From Geojedonia litorea (lineage in GTDB: Bacteria; Bacteroidota; Bacteroidia; Flavobacteriales; Flavobacteriaceae), in assembly GCF_042654525.1 (NCBI RefSeq), contig NZ_JBHSGP010000005.1, forward strand, positions 269,958 through 333,957: a stretch of DNA of 64,000 nt, given 5' to 3'. A program made the translations under genes and the position numbers. This document shows, in pieces, positions 36,301 to 45,185 of this stretch (its first letter is position 1; every line of letters begins with the position of its first letter). Below the pieces are notes generated by a model that had not been told where the DNA came from, made no database searches, and saw nothing but the letters and a program-made list of their open reading frames with translations.

Positions 36301-38694
36301 AAAATCGTAAATATCCAAAATACCGTCTCCAAAATATTCTGGTATTCCAGTACCATAAACATCTTTTTCACGGAAAGCTTCTGAATCTACTCCATCGCCA
36401 ACGCCGTCACCATTAATATCACCATCTCCATTTTGAAAATTTGGGTCGCCAGAATTTCCAGCACCAGATTCGTCAACGTCAAAAATACTGTCGTTATCAC
36501 TATCCAAATCATGGTAATTAGGTACACCATCACCATCAGAATCTAATGGTGTATGACCTTCAGCACTATCATGCATGCCATTTCCATTGGCATCAACCCA
36601 TGCTACATCCATTTTACCCGTACCATTGCTTAAATGTCCAAGTCCAATTTCAACAATATCTGGTATGCCATCATTGTCGTCGTCTAAATCAAAAATATCA
36701 GCAATTCCATCGTTGTCAAAATCACATAAGGTTTGTTTAATTTCAATATCATCTAATGCTAAATCATTTCCTAAACCTCCAGTTTCATTATTGATAAATA
36801 TTACTTGAAACTCGTTGACACCTAGATTAAGATCAGCAGTAAATTGATACCAATCACCAGCAGCATTTCCGGCTGTAGTAGGCGCAATTGGTCCTGTGGT
36901 TATAGAAGCTAAAACATTACCGCTCATATCTTGAAACTCAACACGAATGTCTGGTCGTAATCTAGTGTTAATTCCTGGGGCGTCTGATCTATCTAAATTG
37001 ATTACCCAAAAACTATAGGTAATAGGTACATTAGGAAGGGCGCCAGTAATATGTGCTGTATAAAAGACACCCGGATCGTAAGAAGCGTTAAACATGGCCA
37101 TTCTACCGTTGGTATCTCCAGTATGGTCTCCACCAGTATACCAGTAAGCATCAGCCCAACTTGCTACTTCGTTATTTGGTGTTTGATTAATCCCATCACC
37201 ATTGGCGGCTCTGTGATAAACCGTGTATTCACCATCATTTAAGTCAATAGAGCTTAATGAAGGGCAACTACCTGTATTTGTTCCTACCGTTCCGTTTTCG
37301 TAACAGTATGTTGTTGTAGCATCATAAGATGTATTTATAGTTGTTCTATTTCCTGTTCCAAAGGTTTCTTCTAAAAATTTGTAGTTTACAGAATAGGATA
37401 TTGGTGAATTTCTACAATCAGATTCTTCTACTGAATCTAATATACCATCGTTATCATCATCAATATCAATATTGTCAAAAATACCATCGTTATCACTATC
37501 ATAAAACAGTTGTACTCCAGTACCTTGAATTACAAAATCATAAGTGCCCTCATTAGAGTCGTCATTGTTGACAGTAACCGTACAGGTTTGTGAACCTACA
37601 GAAGCTGTATATGTAATGCTAAATGTGGTAGTACCCCCAGCACTCACTGGAGTACTATATGCAGTTCCTGTAATGGCAAAGTCTGTTGTATTTGATAAGG
37701 TAATACTAGAAATGTTTAAGGCACCAGTTCCAGCGGTATTATCGATTGTAAACGTTCTTTGAAGAGTAGTTCCGACACTAATTGAACCGTAGTCTGTACC
37801 ATCAATATTATCTGGAGTAGTATCACCATCTACTATTTCTGTCAACACCGTACCACCCATGATTTTTATTTCAGGAGCTGGAGTCACGGCAGTACCTCTT
37901 ATACTAAAATCATAAGGGTTTTCATCACTGTCGTTATTGGCAATACTTAATGTGGCGTTTTTTACACCGGCCGTTGCAGGATTAAACCTAATATTAAATG
38001 TTGTACTTCCTGATGCGGCTATGGATGACGATGGGATTACAGTTACCGAAAAATCTGAAGCATTTGCACCTGATATCACTACATAAGGTGATGCTCCAGT
38101 TAAATTTAATGCGGCATTTCCTGTATTTTGTATGGTAAAAGTTTTTGTTACCGGAGTTCCTATAAATGTAGAGCCAAAATCGGTATTGTCAGTAGTGGAT
38201 GGGGTTGTATCGCCATCTACAATTGTAGTAGCGTTGCTTTGAATGTTGATTTCTGGACCTCTAACGGCTCTAATAGTGAAAATCCATTTATTGTCGGCAC
38301 CATCATTGGTTGCATCGCTTGAAATAGTTACTGTAGAGGTATAAGTGCCTGCTGTTAATGTGTTTAGGGTTATTGTAAAAGGTACGTTTGCATCATTTTT
38401 TTTGAATCCAACAGGTGTAGGATTACTTGTTATTGAAAAATTTGTAGTATTTGACAGGATGATTGATGAAACGTTTAAGGTTGGATTCCCACTTGATGCA
38501 ACATTATCAATTTCAAATATTCTTGAAGTTGTATTGCCAAAATCGGTAAAATCTGCTGTTTGAGGGGTTGTGTCATTATCCGGAATAGAAATGCCATTAC
38601 CTAAAATAGCTATTTCCTGTGCGGAAAGATTTAGACTTGCCAACAGGGTGAATCCCAAGCATACGACATACTTCTTAAGAGCTGTAGTCCTCAT
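33376..38694 (-). CDS. Giant secreted protein: HYDIN-like repeats, TSP3 repeats, LamG domain, T9SS type-A tail
   Basis: This 1772-residue protein has a signal peptide (YVVCLGFTLLASLNLSAQ). Residues about 27-395 hold three choice-of-anchor-D (ASPM/SPD-2/Hydin-like) beta-sandwiches, each opening with EI.I.GN or similar and a DGDTTP or DNDTTP motif. Thrombospondin type 3 calcium-binding repeats (DSDNDGIFDNIDIDDDNDG) occur at about 396-425 and 658-880, flanking a jelly-roll-like domain at about 430-655. A LamG domain (LHLYFDGRNDY..DEVRVFNKSLSANEFQ) covers about 893-1040. The last 80 residues are a type-A T9SS sorting domain ending in KKVLVK. This suggests a surface or released adhesin or glycan-binding protein; no enzyme motif is visible. 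Confidence 0.9.
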   Translation of the reverse strand: MRTTALKKYVVCLGFTLLASLNLSAQEIAILGNGISIPDNDTTPQTADFTDFGNTTSRIFEIDNVASSGNPTLNVSSIILSNTTNFSITSNPTPVGFKKNDANVPFTITLNTLTAGTYTSTVTISSDATNDGADNKWIFTIRAVRGPEINIQSNATTIVDGDTTPSTTDNTDFGSTFIGTPVTKTFTIQNTGNAALNLTGASPYVVISGANASDFSVTVIPSSSIAASGSTTFNIRFNPATAGVKNATLSIANNDSDENPYDFSIRGTAVTPAPEIKIMGGTVLTEIVDGDTTPDNIDGTDYGSISVGTTLQRTFTIDNTAGTGALNISSITLSNTTDFAITGTAYSTPVSAGGTTTFSITYTASVGSQTCTVTVNNDDSNEGTYDFVIQGTGVQLFYDSDNDGIFDNIDIDDDNDGILDSVEESDCRNSPISYSVNYKFLEETFGTGNRTTINTSYDATTTYCYENGTVGTNTGSCPSLSSIDLNDGEYTVYHRAANGDGINQTPNNEVASWADAYWYTGGDHTGDTNGRMAMFNASYDPGVFYTAHITGALPNVPITYSFWVINLDRSDAPGINTRLRPDIRVEFQDMSGNVLASITTGPIAPTTAGNAAGDWYQFTADLNLGVNEFQVIFINNETGGLGNDLALDDIEIKQTLCDFDNDGIADIFDLDDDNDGIPDIVEIGLGHLSNGTGKMDVAWVDANGNGMHDSAEGHTPLDSDGDGVPNYHDLDSDNDSIFDVDESGAGNSGDPNFQNGDGDINGDGVGDGVDSEAFREKDVYGTGIPEYFGDGILDIYDFHSVANTFTDAYGNNSQGTVTGTVYYVKDTDGDGIPDYIDLDSNNDGIYDIAGTLYASLDANNDGIIDDTNDADGDGIVDLFDTNDAQFGSPRDLERKLHLYFDGRNDYADDLPVINAWGEGTLMSWIKIDPTASGIQTIVGQDGFYIQLNSDKSITAYANGYSLTNGAALTTNQWIHVGATYKNGSFVLYINGLEASSNTSVSGGLPADTSSFTLGRKPDTNSNYFKGYLDEVRVFNKSLSANEFQKMIYQEIESNSGITRGAIIPRNVTDFVNETTITPLPWTNLQRYFRMDNYKDDIIDDLTTPTIDVGSGAKIYNTKIIGVQSAPLPFVTQQSGDLATAVTIAADGVNGNDAVTYDWSIVKVEHDGVYYGANQKHIGLIINELDAGSNPIEFGVQNNSELNVSWYLKLDGFIDLDSESQLVQGPESVLDVTSKGRIEKDQQGTRDLYTYNYWSSPVGVISTTSNNTSYTLPNVFKDGTNPGSPATINFLTSGYNGAAGPPISIADYWIWKYANSGSNSYSSWQHVRSTGSILPGEGFTMKGVANTSGNVNLKQNYIINGKPNNGNINLTIAANNDYLVGNPYPSALDANEFILDNTGTLDGGRNASGNVINGALYFWDHFGGGSHTLSEYEGGYATYTLMGGAAAIANDARINATGSVGTKIPERYIPVGQGFFVSAVLNASLVGLTQPVVGGTIQFKNSQRIFKTEGATGSNTGSVFLRSNGSGDSKSKSSAQKTSQQDIDHRPKIWLMYDSPKGYHRQLLVGMDENASNDFDMGYEAQLIENNKEDMFWEFNSNKFTIQAVNNFDATQVLPLGIKTSKVGISRIKIDQLKNIPDVSQIYIHDKHTNLYHNLRTSDFEINLPIGNHSNRFEITFNNGTPPGESLGVDEHDLNGVSLYYANESESIVLLNPELENIKSIELLNILGQSIKSFKIPQQKKFSEYKVKHLSPGTYVLKIHTVSGSVSKKVLVK

Positions 38695-38741
38695 AAGCGG
38701 TTAAATATAGATTGAGGGCAATCTTGTTAATAATAGCAGAG

Positions 38742-38772
38742 CAAACATAAAACAAATATCTATGAAATGCAA
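38742..38772 (-). promoter_or_regulatory. Promoter of the 1772-residue T9SS protein gene
   Basis: On the minus strand, TTG (38770-38772), 20 bases, then TATGTTTG (38742-38749) matches TTG-N19/20-TAnnTTTG. It predicts a leader of about 40 bases. The promoter shows this gene is transcribed separately from the upstream PQQ-dehydrogenase gene. Confidence 0.7.
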
Positions 38773-38819
38773 AAAAAATCGACGAAATGCACGGTGTTAG
38801 TTAGAACAATAGGATAAAA

Positions 38820-38854
38820 GCCCTGATTTTTATTGTTAAAAATCAGGGTTTCTT
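38820..38854 (-). terminator. Terminator of the 827-residue PQQ-dehydrogenase-like gene
   Basis: CCCTGATTTTTA (38821-38832), loop TTGT, and the exact reverse complement (38837-38848) form a perfect 12-bp stem, with CTTTTAT following on the minus strand. It starts about 33 bases after the stop codon. Confidence 0.85.
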
Positions 38855-38881
38855 AATAAATATTATACCGTATAAAAAGGA

Positions 38882-41365
38882 TTAATGCTTGATGATAAGC
38901 TTTTTAACACCTATAGCATTAAGGTTTTTGTCTTCAATTTTAACAAAGTACAAACCGTTATTTAGTGAAGAAGTAGATATCAGGTCATTACTTGATACAG
39001 AATTTAACTGTTTTACCAGCCTTCCCTGTACATCAATAATTTGAACATTTACAGTAGTAAGGTTTGAGTTGTTGCTAAAGTGCAACTTAAAGCTACTAGA
39101 TGCTGGGTTTGGAATTAATGAAAAATTTAATTTTGTAATTGCCAGAGTTTTGTTGTTCAATGTTACCCCAATATATTGAATTTTCATCACCACGCCCGGG
39201 TTTTGCAATGTTTGTGGATTGGTCCCAGACGGTCCAGATGTGCTTCCGCTGGAGTCTGTAATAGCGTACATGGTTATGCCATCTGGATCCATGACAACAT
39301 CCCTATAGCGGTCGTTTGAGGAATGGAACTCTTCATAGGTTTGACTTTCAAGAGCATCACCTACTACATTCAATTTGGCCCTATATATAGTGCCACGTTT
39401 CAATGTCGGAATTAAAAGTGATTCACCCCAATCTGGAATTTGACCGCCTTCATAAATAGCAATGCTCGATGGGGCAACGGTTGGCCAGGTCAAAAAACCT
39501 CCTGAAGGATCTGTACTTACAGTACTGTTATAAGTACCTATTGGTGGTTGAAAACTAGCAACAAGGGCATCGTTGGAAGCATCAAACTCTGGAATAGGTG
39601 TCACATCTGGCGGACAGTTGTGATCATTAAAGGTTGTAGAACCACATACACCAGAGCTAGACCAGTTGCAATACCCATAAGCTTGATTGTCATAATATCC
39701 AGCAATATGTGGCCAACCATAATTTTTGCCGCTTTCAATAATGTTGAGTTCATCGTCAACTTTTGCACCATGCTCTGACGAGTACAATTTACCATTAGAT
39801 CCAAAAACAATGCCCTGTGGATTTCTATGACCATAGGTATAAATATGGGTTTGGAATCCGCCTAGCACAGGATTGTCGGTAGGAATACTTCCATCAAGGT
39901 TCATCCGTAAAATCTTTCCTTTATATTCAGATTTGTCTCCAGTTGAAGTTGTTTGCCCTCCACTGGTAGGAAGGTATTGAGCTCTAATTTCGAAACAGGC
40001 ATTAGAGAATTGATTATGTCCTTGATCTCCAACAGTATAATAGAGTTTTAAATCAGGTCCAAAAATTAATTTTCCTGAGTTATGGTCATTACTGGCTTCA
40101 AAGCCTTCAAGAATGGTTACAGCACTTCCGCTATCAAGAAAACCATTGCCACTATTATAGTTGTAGGTATAACGTGCAATCCGTAAACGTCTTCCACTAT
40201 TTGTTCCGTCAATTGAATACGTATAGGCCAGATACACATAATTGTTGGTTGTGGTAGTCACATCGGTATATAAATCGGGGTGCACCGCCATTCCCATTAA
40301 TCCGTCTTGGCCACCGGTTCGGTATACAGCACTATTTAAATCCAACATTGTGGTCTTACTACCGCCGGTAAGTGGGTCTATTTTTACCACTCTTTCCCCA
40401 ACACGCTCGGTAATCCATAGTTGACCATCGGGTCCGTAAATTATAGTATTTGGATTATTAAGCTCTAAATTTGAAGTAAGATTTGTAACCGTCCAATCTG
40501 GTCCATCTGTGGTTGGTGTATAAGTGATATTATCTGATAAACCTTGTAAGTTGATGAGATATGGATTTTCAGAACCGTCAGGATCATCATTGGCGATACT
40601 AATAACTGCGTTGTGAGGCCCTCCAACAGAAGTTGGATCATATTTTACGATAAATGTTAAACTATTGCCCCCTATTATTGAAGTTCCACTGGGTTGTGTG
40701 GTAACCGAAAATTCGCTGTCACCCGAAATGTCAACGATCGGGGTCCCAGTTAGGTTTAAAGTTGTGGTTGCATTAGAGACATTTTTAATTGTGAATGTTT
40801 CGGATGACATGGAGCTTGGGGGAATAGTTCCAAAATTAAAATTCCCCCCATTGCTAATAATAGTATTCCCATTATCGGTAATTTCAATTTCGGGAGTAGC
40901 TACAACGCCATTTCCTTGAAGTGTAAATGTAAAAGGGGAATTTGTTCCATTTGTAAATGTTATAGTTACAGTTGCCGATTTTATACCTGATGAGCTCGGT
41001 GTAAATGTAATGATGTGATTTATTGGAGTGTCATTTCCTTTAAGATTGCCGAGGTTTGAGTTTGAAGGTGTAAAATCTGAAGAGCCAGTAATAGTAACGG
41101 TGATACCATTAAGTTGGTTGCCAGCACTACCACCACTGGCTGTATTGTCAATCACAAAGGTACTGGGTTTGTTACTGCCAATTTCCACATCGCCAAAATC
41201 GGTATTGTTGTTGACCGCAGGAGAGTTTGTAGATCCAGTTAAAACGCTGTTTCCGTTACCTGTGACCTCAAGAGTGCCTTGCGCTAAAACGGATACTCCA
41301 AAAAGTAAAATGCAGATATTAGTTATTATTTTGGAGTTTAGAATCACGAGTAATTTTGTAGTCAT
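38882..41365 (-). CDS. Secreted PQQ-dependent sugar dehydrogenase-like protein, short paralogue
   Basis: This 827-residue protein has a signal peptide (ITNICILLFGVSVLAQ). Two HYDIN-like choice-of-anchor-D domains occupy about 30-275. A soluble glucose/sorbosone dehydrogenase beta-propeller follows at about 285-715, with LWITERVGERVVKIDP, GLMGMAVHPDL, SNDHNSGKLIFGPDLKLYY, GKILRMNLDGSIP, YGHRNPQGIVFG and SSEHGAKVDDELN. A type-A T9SS sorting domain forms the last 80 residues. Family members oxidise aldoses or related sugars with PQQ and calcium in the periplasm or outside the cell. The electron acceptor is unknown. It lies 85 bases downstream of a longer paralogue with the same catalytic domain. 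Confidence 0.9.
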   Translation of the reverse strand: MTTKLLVILNSKIITNICILLFGVSVLAQGTLEVTGNGNSVLTGSTNSPAVNNNTDFGDVEIGSNKPSTFVIDNTASGGSAGNQLNGITVTITGSSDFTPSNSNLGNLKGNDTPINHIITFTPSSSGIKSATVTITFTNGTNSPFTFTLQGNGVVATPEIEITDNGNTIISNGGNFNFGTIPPSSMSSETFTIKNVSNATTTLNLTGTPIVDISGDSEFSVTTQPSGTSIIGGNSLTFIVKYDPTSVGGPHNAVISIANDDPDGSENPYLINLQGLSDNITYTPTTDGPDWTVTNLTSNLELNNPNTIIYGPDGQLWITERVGERVVKIDPLTGGSKTTMLDLNSAVYRTGGQDGLMGMAVHPDLYTDVTTTTNNYVYLAYTYSIDGTNSGRRLRIARYTYNYNSGNGFLDSGSAVTILEGFEASNDHNSGKLIFGPDLKLYYTVGDQGHNQFSNACFEIRAQYLPTSGGQTTSTGDKSEYKGKILRMNLDGSIPTDNPVLGGFQTHIYTYGHRNPQGIVFGSNGKLYSSEHGAKVDDELNIIESGKNYGWPHIAGYYDNQAYGYCNWSSSGVCGSTTFNDHNCPPDVTPIPEFDASNDALVASFQPPIGTYNSTVSTDPSGGFLTWPTVAPSSIAIYEGGQIPDWGESLLIPTLKRGTIYRAKLNVVGDALESQTYEEFHSSNDRYRDVVMDPDGITMYAITDSSGSTSGPSGTNPQTLQNPGVVMKIQYIGVTLNNKTLAITKLNFSLIPNPASSSFKLHFSNNSNLTTVNVQIIDVQGRLVKQLNSVSSNDLISTSSLNNGLYFVKIEDKNLNAIGVKKLIIKH

Positions 41366-41410
41366 AATAGTAATTAGAGCGTTAAAGATTAATTCTTGTT
41401 TTTTTTAAAT

Positions 41411-41435
41411 AGAGGCGCTGTGTGATTGCGCCTCC
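41411..41435 (-). terminator. Possible weak terminator of the long PQQ-dehydrogenase-like gene
   Basis: GAGGCGC (41412-41418) and GCGCCTC (41428-41434) form a 7-bp GC-rich stem with a nine-base loop. Only a short T-tract (TATTT) follows on the minus strand, so termination may be partial and the downstream paralogue could be co-transcribed. Confidence 0.45.
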
Positions 41436-41450
41436 ACTAATATATAATAC

Positions 41451-44400
41451 TTATTTTATGATTATTCGTTCAGTTTTCATTGTTACACCATTTTCATCTG
41501 TAATTTGAAGTATATATAGTCCTTTTGAAAATTCTTGAACACTAATTGTTTGCCTGTTAGTTAGCATTTGAACTTTCTTGACTAATTGACCAACAATACT
41601 GAACATTGAAATAGTTACTTTAGAATCTGAATTTATTCGTTCAACAAATAATTGAGAAGATGTGGGGTTAGGATAAACTCTAAATACATCACCAAACGAT
41701 GAAGTTGCTTTTATACTACTTCTAGCACTCGATGAAGGCGGATTATTGAGTACACAATAGGATACAATTCCAAGGTTCACACTCATATTGACTGAAGCGT
41801 TACTATCGTAGGCATCAGAAAGATTGACAGTAATCGATTTTACAACACCCGTTATGCTAATATTTGCAGAGTTTACATTAGCACCACTAAATGTGCCAGC
41901 AGATTGTGTCACATTATTTCCATCTACATAAGTAACATTTACAAAGTCAATAAATCTTTTGCTTGGTTTTCCTCCAGTCACTTGGTCGATCCCAGTAATT
42001 GTAAATGAAACATCTTGACTGTAATCTGGTAAGTTTAAGGATGTGTTGCTTGTACCTGAACCTGAATGTGTTAATGGATTGATGTTAAAACCAACCACAG
42101 AAGGGTCACACTCAGATTCGCATCCATCTGGTATTCCATTCAAATTTTCGTCAATGGTGTCATCAAATCCAGGACAGATATCATCGGCATCACATACGCC
42201 ATCTCCATCGCTATCGATGTAAGTTCCTACACAATCACATTCAACAGTATAAACATCATTAATTGTACAATCATTTCCATCGTCACAGGCTGTGCCAATT
42301 AATGTATCATCAAATTCAGGACATTGGTCTATTGGATCACAAACACCATCATTATCTGTATCTGGTTGAAGTTCACCAACACAATCGCAAAACGAATCAT
42401 ACTCATCGTTAATCGTGCAATCATTGCCATCATCACATGAAGTACCAATTAAACACTTATATTGAATCCGCATAACTACACCAGGGTTTTGCAATGATTG
42501 TGGATTTGTACCTGATGGTCCAGACGTACTTCCGCTAGAATCGGTAATAACATAAAAGGTAATGCCATCAGGACCAACCGCTATGTCTCTATAACGATCG
42601 TTTGACGAGTGAAATTCTTCATAAACTTGACTTTCAAGTCCATCGCCTGATGAATTCAATTTTGCTCTAAAAATAGTCCCTCGTTTAAGTGTTGGTATCA
42701 ATAGAGATTTGTCCCAACCAGGAATCTGTCCAGATTCATAAATGGCCAAACTAGCCGGTGCAACTGTTGGCCACTCTAAAAATCCGCCTGATGGTTCAAC
42801 ACTTGCCGAACTGTTATACGTTCCAATTGGTGGTTGAAAATTTGAAAGTAAGGCGTTATTTATAGCATCAAATTCGCTAATTGGAGTTACATCGTTAGGA
42901 CAATTATGGTCGCTAAAATTACTTGAATTACAATTTGAAGAACTTGACCAATTACAGTAAGCATAAGCTTGGTTATCGTAATATCCAGCAATATTTGGCC
43001 ATCCATAATTTTTACCAGCAATAATGACATTCAACTCATCATCTACTTTTGGGCCATGCTCTGAAGAATATAATTTTCCGTCATTTCCAAAAACCAAACC
43101 CTGCGGGTTTCTATGTCCATAAGTATAAATATGGGTTCTAAATCCTGCAAGAACAGGATTGTCTGAAGGGATACTTCCATCAAGGTTCATTCTCAAAATC
43201 TTTCCCTTATATTCAGCTTTATTTGCAATAGAAGTTTGAGTTTGCCCATCACTTGTAGGCAAGTACTGTGCTCTAATTTCTAAACATGCATTTGAAAATT
43301 GATTATAACCTTGATCACCTGCTGTATAATACAATTTCATGTCAGGACCAATCTGAAGCTTACCGGAATTGTGATCGTTGCTAGCATCAAAGCCTTCAAG
43401 TATAGTGGTGGCACTTCCGCTATCAAGAAAACCATTGCCACTATTATAATTGTAGGTGTATCGAGCAATTCTTAATTTTCTTCCACTTGAATTATAGGTA
43501 TAGGCCAAATAGACATAATTGTTAGTAGTCGTATTAATATTGGCATATAAATCGGGATGAACTGCCATACCCATGAGACCATCTTGCCCTCCAGTTTGAT
43601 AAACAAGGCCTGAAAGGTCTAATATGGCGGTTTTTGAGCCTCCAACTAGGGGATCGATTTTTACAACTCTTTTACCGACTCGTTCTGTAATCCATAGGTA
43701 ATTGTCAGGTCCATAGATAATGGTATTTGGATTGTTCAGTTCAAAATTTGGAGTCAAGTTGGTGACGGTCCAATCAGGACCACTGGTTACAGGCGTATAA
43801 GTCACATTGGCACCAGTTCCTTGTATAGTAAACGTATATGGATCTTCATTTGCATCATCATTGATAATTGTTACTGTTGAAGTTTGCGTTCCTATTGATG
43901 TTGCAGAATAAGCAATAGTAAATGTAGTGCTAAATCCTCCCGCTATAGGAGTGCTATATGGAGCTCCTGAAAACGAAAAGTCCAATGTATTGGATAAAGA
44001 AATATCCGAAATGTTTAACAATTCGGTTCCAGTGTTATTAATGGTAAAAGTTTTGGAAAGCTGTGAACCCATATTCACAATGCCAAAATTGGTGTCATCA
44101 GTAGTTGAAGGAGTTGTATCACCATTTACAATCTCTATGCCATTGCCTATTACCTGTATTTCGGGTGTAGGGTTAAAAGCGGTTCCTGAAATCGTAAAAT
44201 TGTATGGATTTTCATTGCTATCATTGTTATCAATACTTATGGTTGCCGTATGAGTTCCTATAGCTAAAGGATTGTAATCAATTGAAAATGTAAGGCTATT
44301 TCCACCCGTAATGATGCTATTTTGAGCGGGTTCAGAATTAATGCTGAAATATCCAGAACCTCCAGAAATAGAAATTCCAGCCCCGTTATTACTAACGATT

Positions 44401-45026
44401 AAGTTCGTTGAGGTATTACCAATATTTGCAATCGTAAAAATATGGTTGGTCAATGAGCCAACAGGAACCGAACCAAAAGAGGTATCATCTGACACACTAG
44501 GAGTAGTATCGTTGTCAGGAATTGTATTTCCTAATCCCGTCACATTGATTTCCGGTTGTTGCTCTGTTCCAGTTCCCTGAACCACAAATGTGTAAGGAGA
44601 ATTTGTGCCATTCGAAAATGAAATTGTAACCGTAGCAGATTTCAAACCACTAGAGGTAGGTGTAAACGTTATAATATGATTGACAGGTGTATCGCTTCCT
44701 TTTAAGGTGCCAAGACCAGTACTAACCGGAGCAAAGTCTAACGAACCTGAAATTGTAACTTGAATATTATTTAGTCGTCTGTTTGGGCTTCCCCCTCCTG
44801 CAGTATTGTCAAGTACGAAGACATTACTTTTGTTGGAGCCTACTTCAACACTGCCAAAATTAGTAAAATTGGAGGTACTTGTGTTCGAAGAACCGCTTGG
44901 GATAATGTTACCATTACCTGTTACTTCAAGTGTTCCTTGACTAAACGAAAATAGAGTAGAAAAAAAAAGTAAAGAGCAAAATAAAGATTTGGGATTGAAT
45001 TTGGTTGGTAATTTTAAAATCATCAA
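41451..45026 (-). CDS. Secreted PQQ-dependent sugar dehydrogenase-like protein, long paralogue
   Basis: This 1191-residue protein has a signal peptide (SLFCSLLFFSTLFSFSQ). Three choice-of-anchor-D domains span about 35-410. The PQQ beta-propeller is at about 415-840 (LWITERVGKRVVKIDP, GLMGMAVHPDL, DHNSGKLQIGPDMKLYY, YGHRNPQGLVFG, SSEHGPKVDDELN). A cysteine-rich segment follows, with two CDDGNDCTIND units and TSP3-like DTDNDGVCDPIDQCP/DSDGDGVCDADDICP calcium loops (about 845-950). A beta-domain (about 960-1085) and a type-A T9SS sorting domain complete it. It is the same architecture as its neighbour with one more HYDIN repeat and an inserted calcium-binding module, so tandem duplication with domain gain or loss is likely. 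Confidence 0.9.
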   Translation of the reverse strand: MMILKLPTKFNPKSLFCSLLFFSTLFSFSQGTLEVTGNGNIIPSGSSNTSTSNFTNFGSVEVGSNKSNVFVLDNTAGGGSPNRRLNNIQVTISGSLDFAPVSTGLGTLKGSDTPVNHIITFTPTSSGLKSATVTISFSNGTNSPYTFVVQGTGTEQQPEINVTGLGNTIPDNDTTPSVSDDTSFGSVPVGSLTNHIFTIANIGNTSTNLIVSNNGAGISISGGSGYFSINSEPAQNSIITGGNSLTFSIDYNPLAIGTHTATISIDNNDSNENPYNFTISGTAFNPTPEIQVIGNGIEIVNGDTTPSTTDDTNFGIVNMGSQLSKTFTINNTGTELLNISDISLSNTLDFSFSGAPYSTPIAGGFSTTFTIAYSATSIGTQTSTVTIINDDANEDPYTFTIQGTGANVTYTPVTSGPDWTVTNLTPNFELNNPNTIIYGPDNYLWITERVGKRVVKIDPLVGGSKTAILDLSGLVYQTGGQDGLMGMAVHPDLYANINTTTNNYVYLAYTYNSSGRKLRIARYTYNYNSGNGFLDSGSATTILEGFDASNDHNSGKLQIGPDMKLYYTAGDQGYNQFSNACLEIRAQYLPTSDGQTQTSIANKAEYKGKILRMNLDGSIPSDNPVLAGFRTHIYTYGHRNPQGLVFGNDGKLYSSEHGPKVDDELNVIIAGKNYGWPNIAGYYDNQAYAYCNWSSSSNCNSSNFSDHNCPNDVTPISEFDAINNALLSNFQPPIGTYNSSASVEPSGGFLEWPTVAPASLAIYESGQIPGWDKSLLIPTLKRGTIFRAKLNSSGDGLESQVYEEFHSSNDRYRDIAVGPDGITFYVITDSSGSTSGPSGTNPQSLQNPGVVMRIQYKCLIGTSCDDGNDCTINDEYDSFCDCVGELQPDTDNDGVCDPIDQCPEFDDTLIGTACDDGNDCTINDVYTVECDCVGTYIDSDGDGVCDADDICPGFDDTIDENLNGIPDGCESECDPSVVGFNINPLTHSGSGTSNTSLNLPDYSQDVSFTITGIDQVTGGKPSKRFIDFVNVTYVDGNNVTQSAGTFSGANVNSANISITGVVKSITVNLSDAYDSNASVNMSVNLGIVSYCVLNNPPSSSARSSIKATSSFGDVFRVYPNPTSSQLFVERINSDSKVTISMFSIVGQLVKKVQMLTNRQTISVQEFSKGLYILQITDENGVTMKTERIIIK

Positions 45027-45134
45027 AAAAGTTTTAAATAAAAGAATGAATAATAGCTTTTGAAAATTAACAATTTATAGCCATTTAATGGTGGTTTTAA
45101 GTGTCGGAGTATTAACAAGTTATCAACGGCTAAA

Positions 45135-45170
45135 AACACAAAAGCCCAACATATGTTGGGCTTTTGTGTT
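45135..45170. terminator. Perfect 36-bp palindrome terminator
   Basis: The 18 bases 45135-45152 are followed at once by their exact reverse complement (45153-45170), with GCCCAACAT as core. An A-tract on one side and T-tract on the other make it a terminator for the minus-strand beta-barrel gene ending at 45186. Confidence 0.88.
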
Positions 45171-45185
45171 AAATGCTTATTAATT

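Noticed and set aside
36020..37510. DNA repeats resembling a CRISPR or minisatellite array
   Set aside because: The periodic sequence encodes DxDxDG thrombospondin type 3 calcium loops. The repeats are degenerate at DNA level and lie in frame.
33376..45026. Long plus-strand open frames across the large T9SS genes
   Set aside because: They are antisense shadows of repetitive, low-complexity beta-sandwich coding sequence. They lack starts, families and promoters, while the minus-strand proteins have signal peptides and sorting domains.
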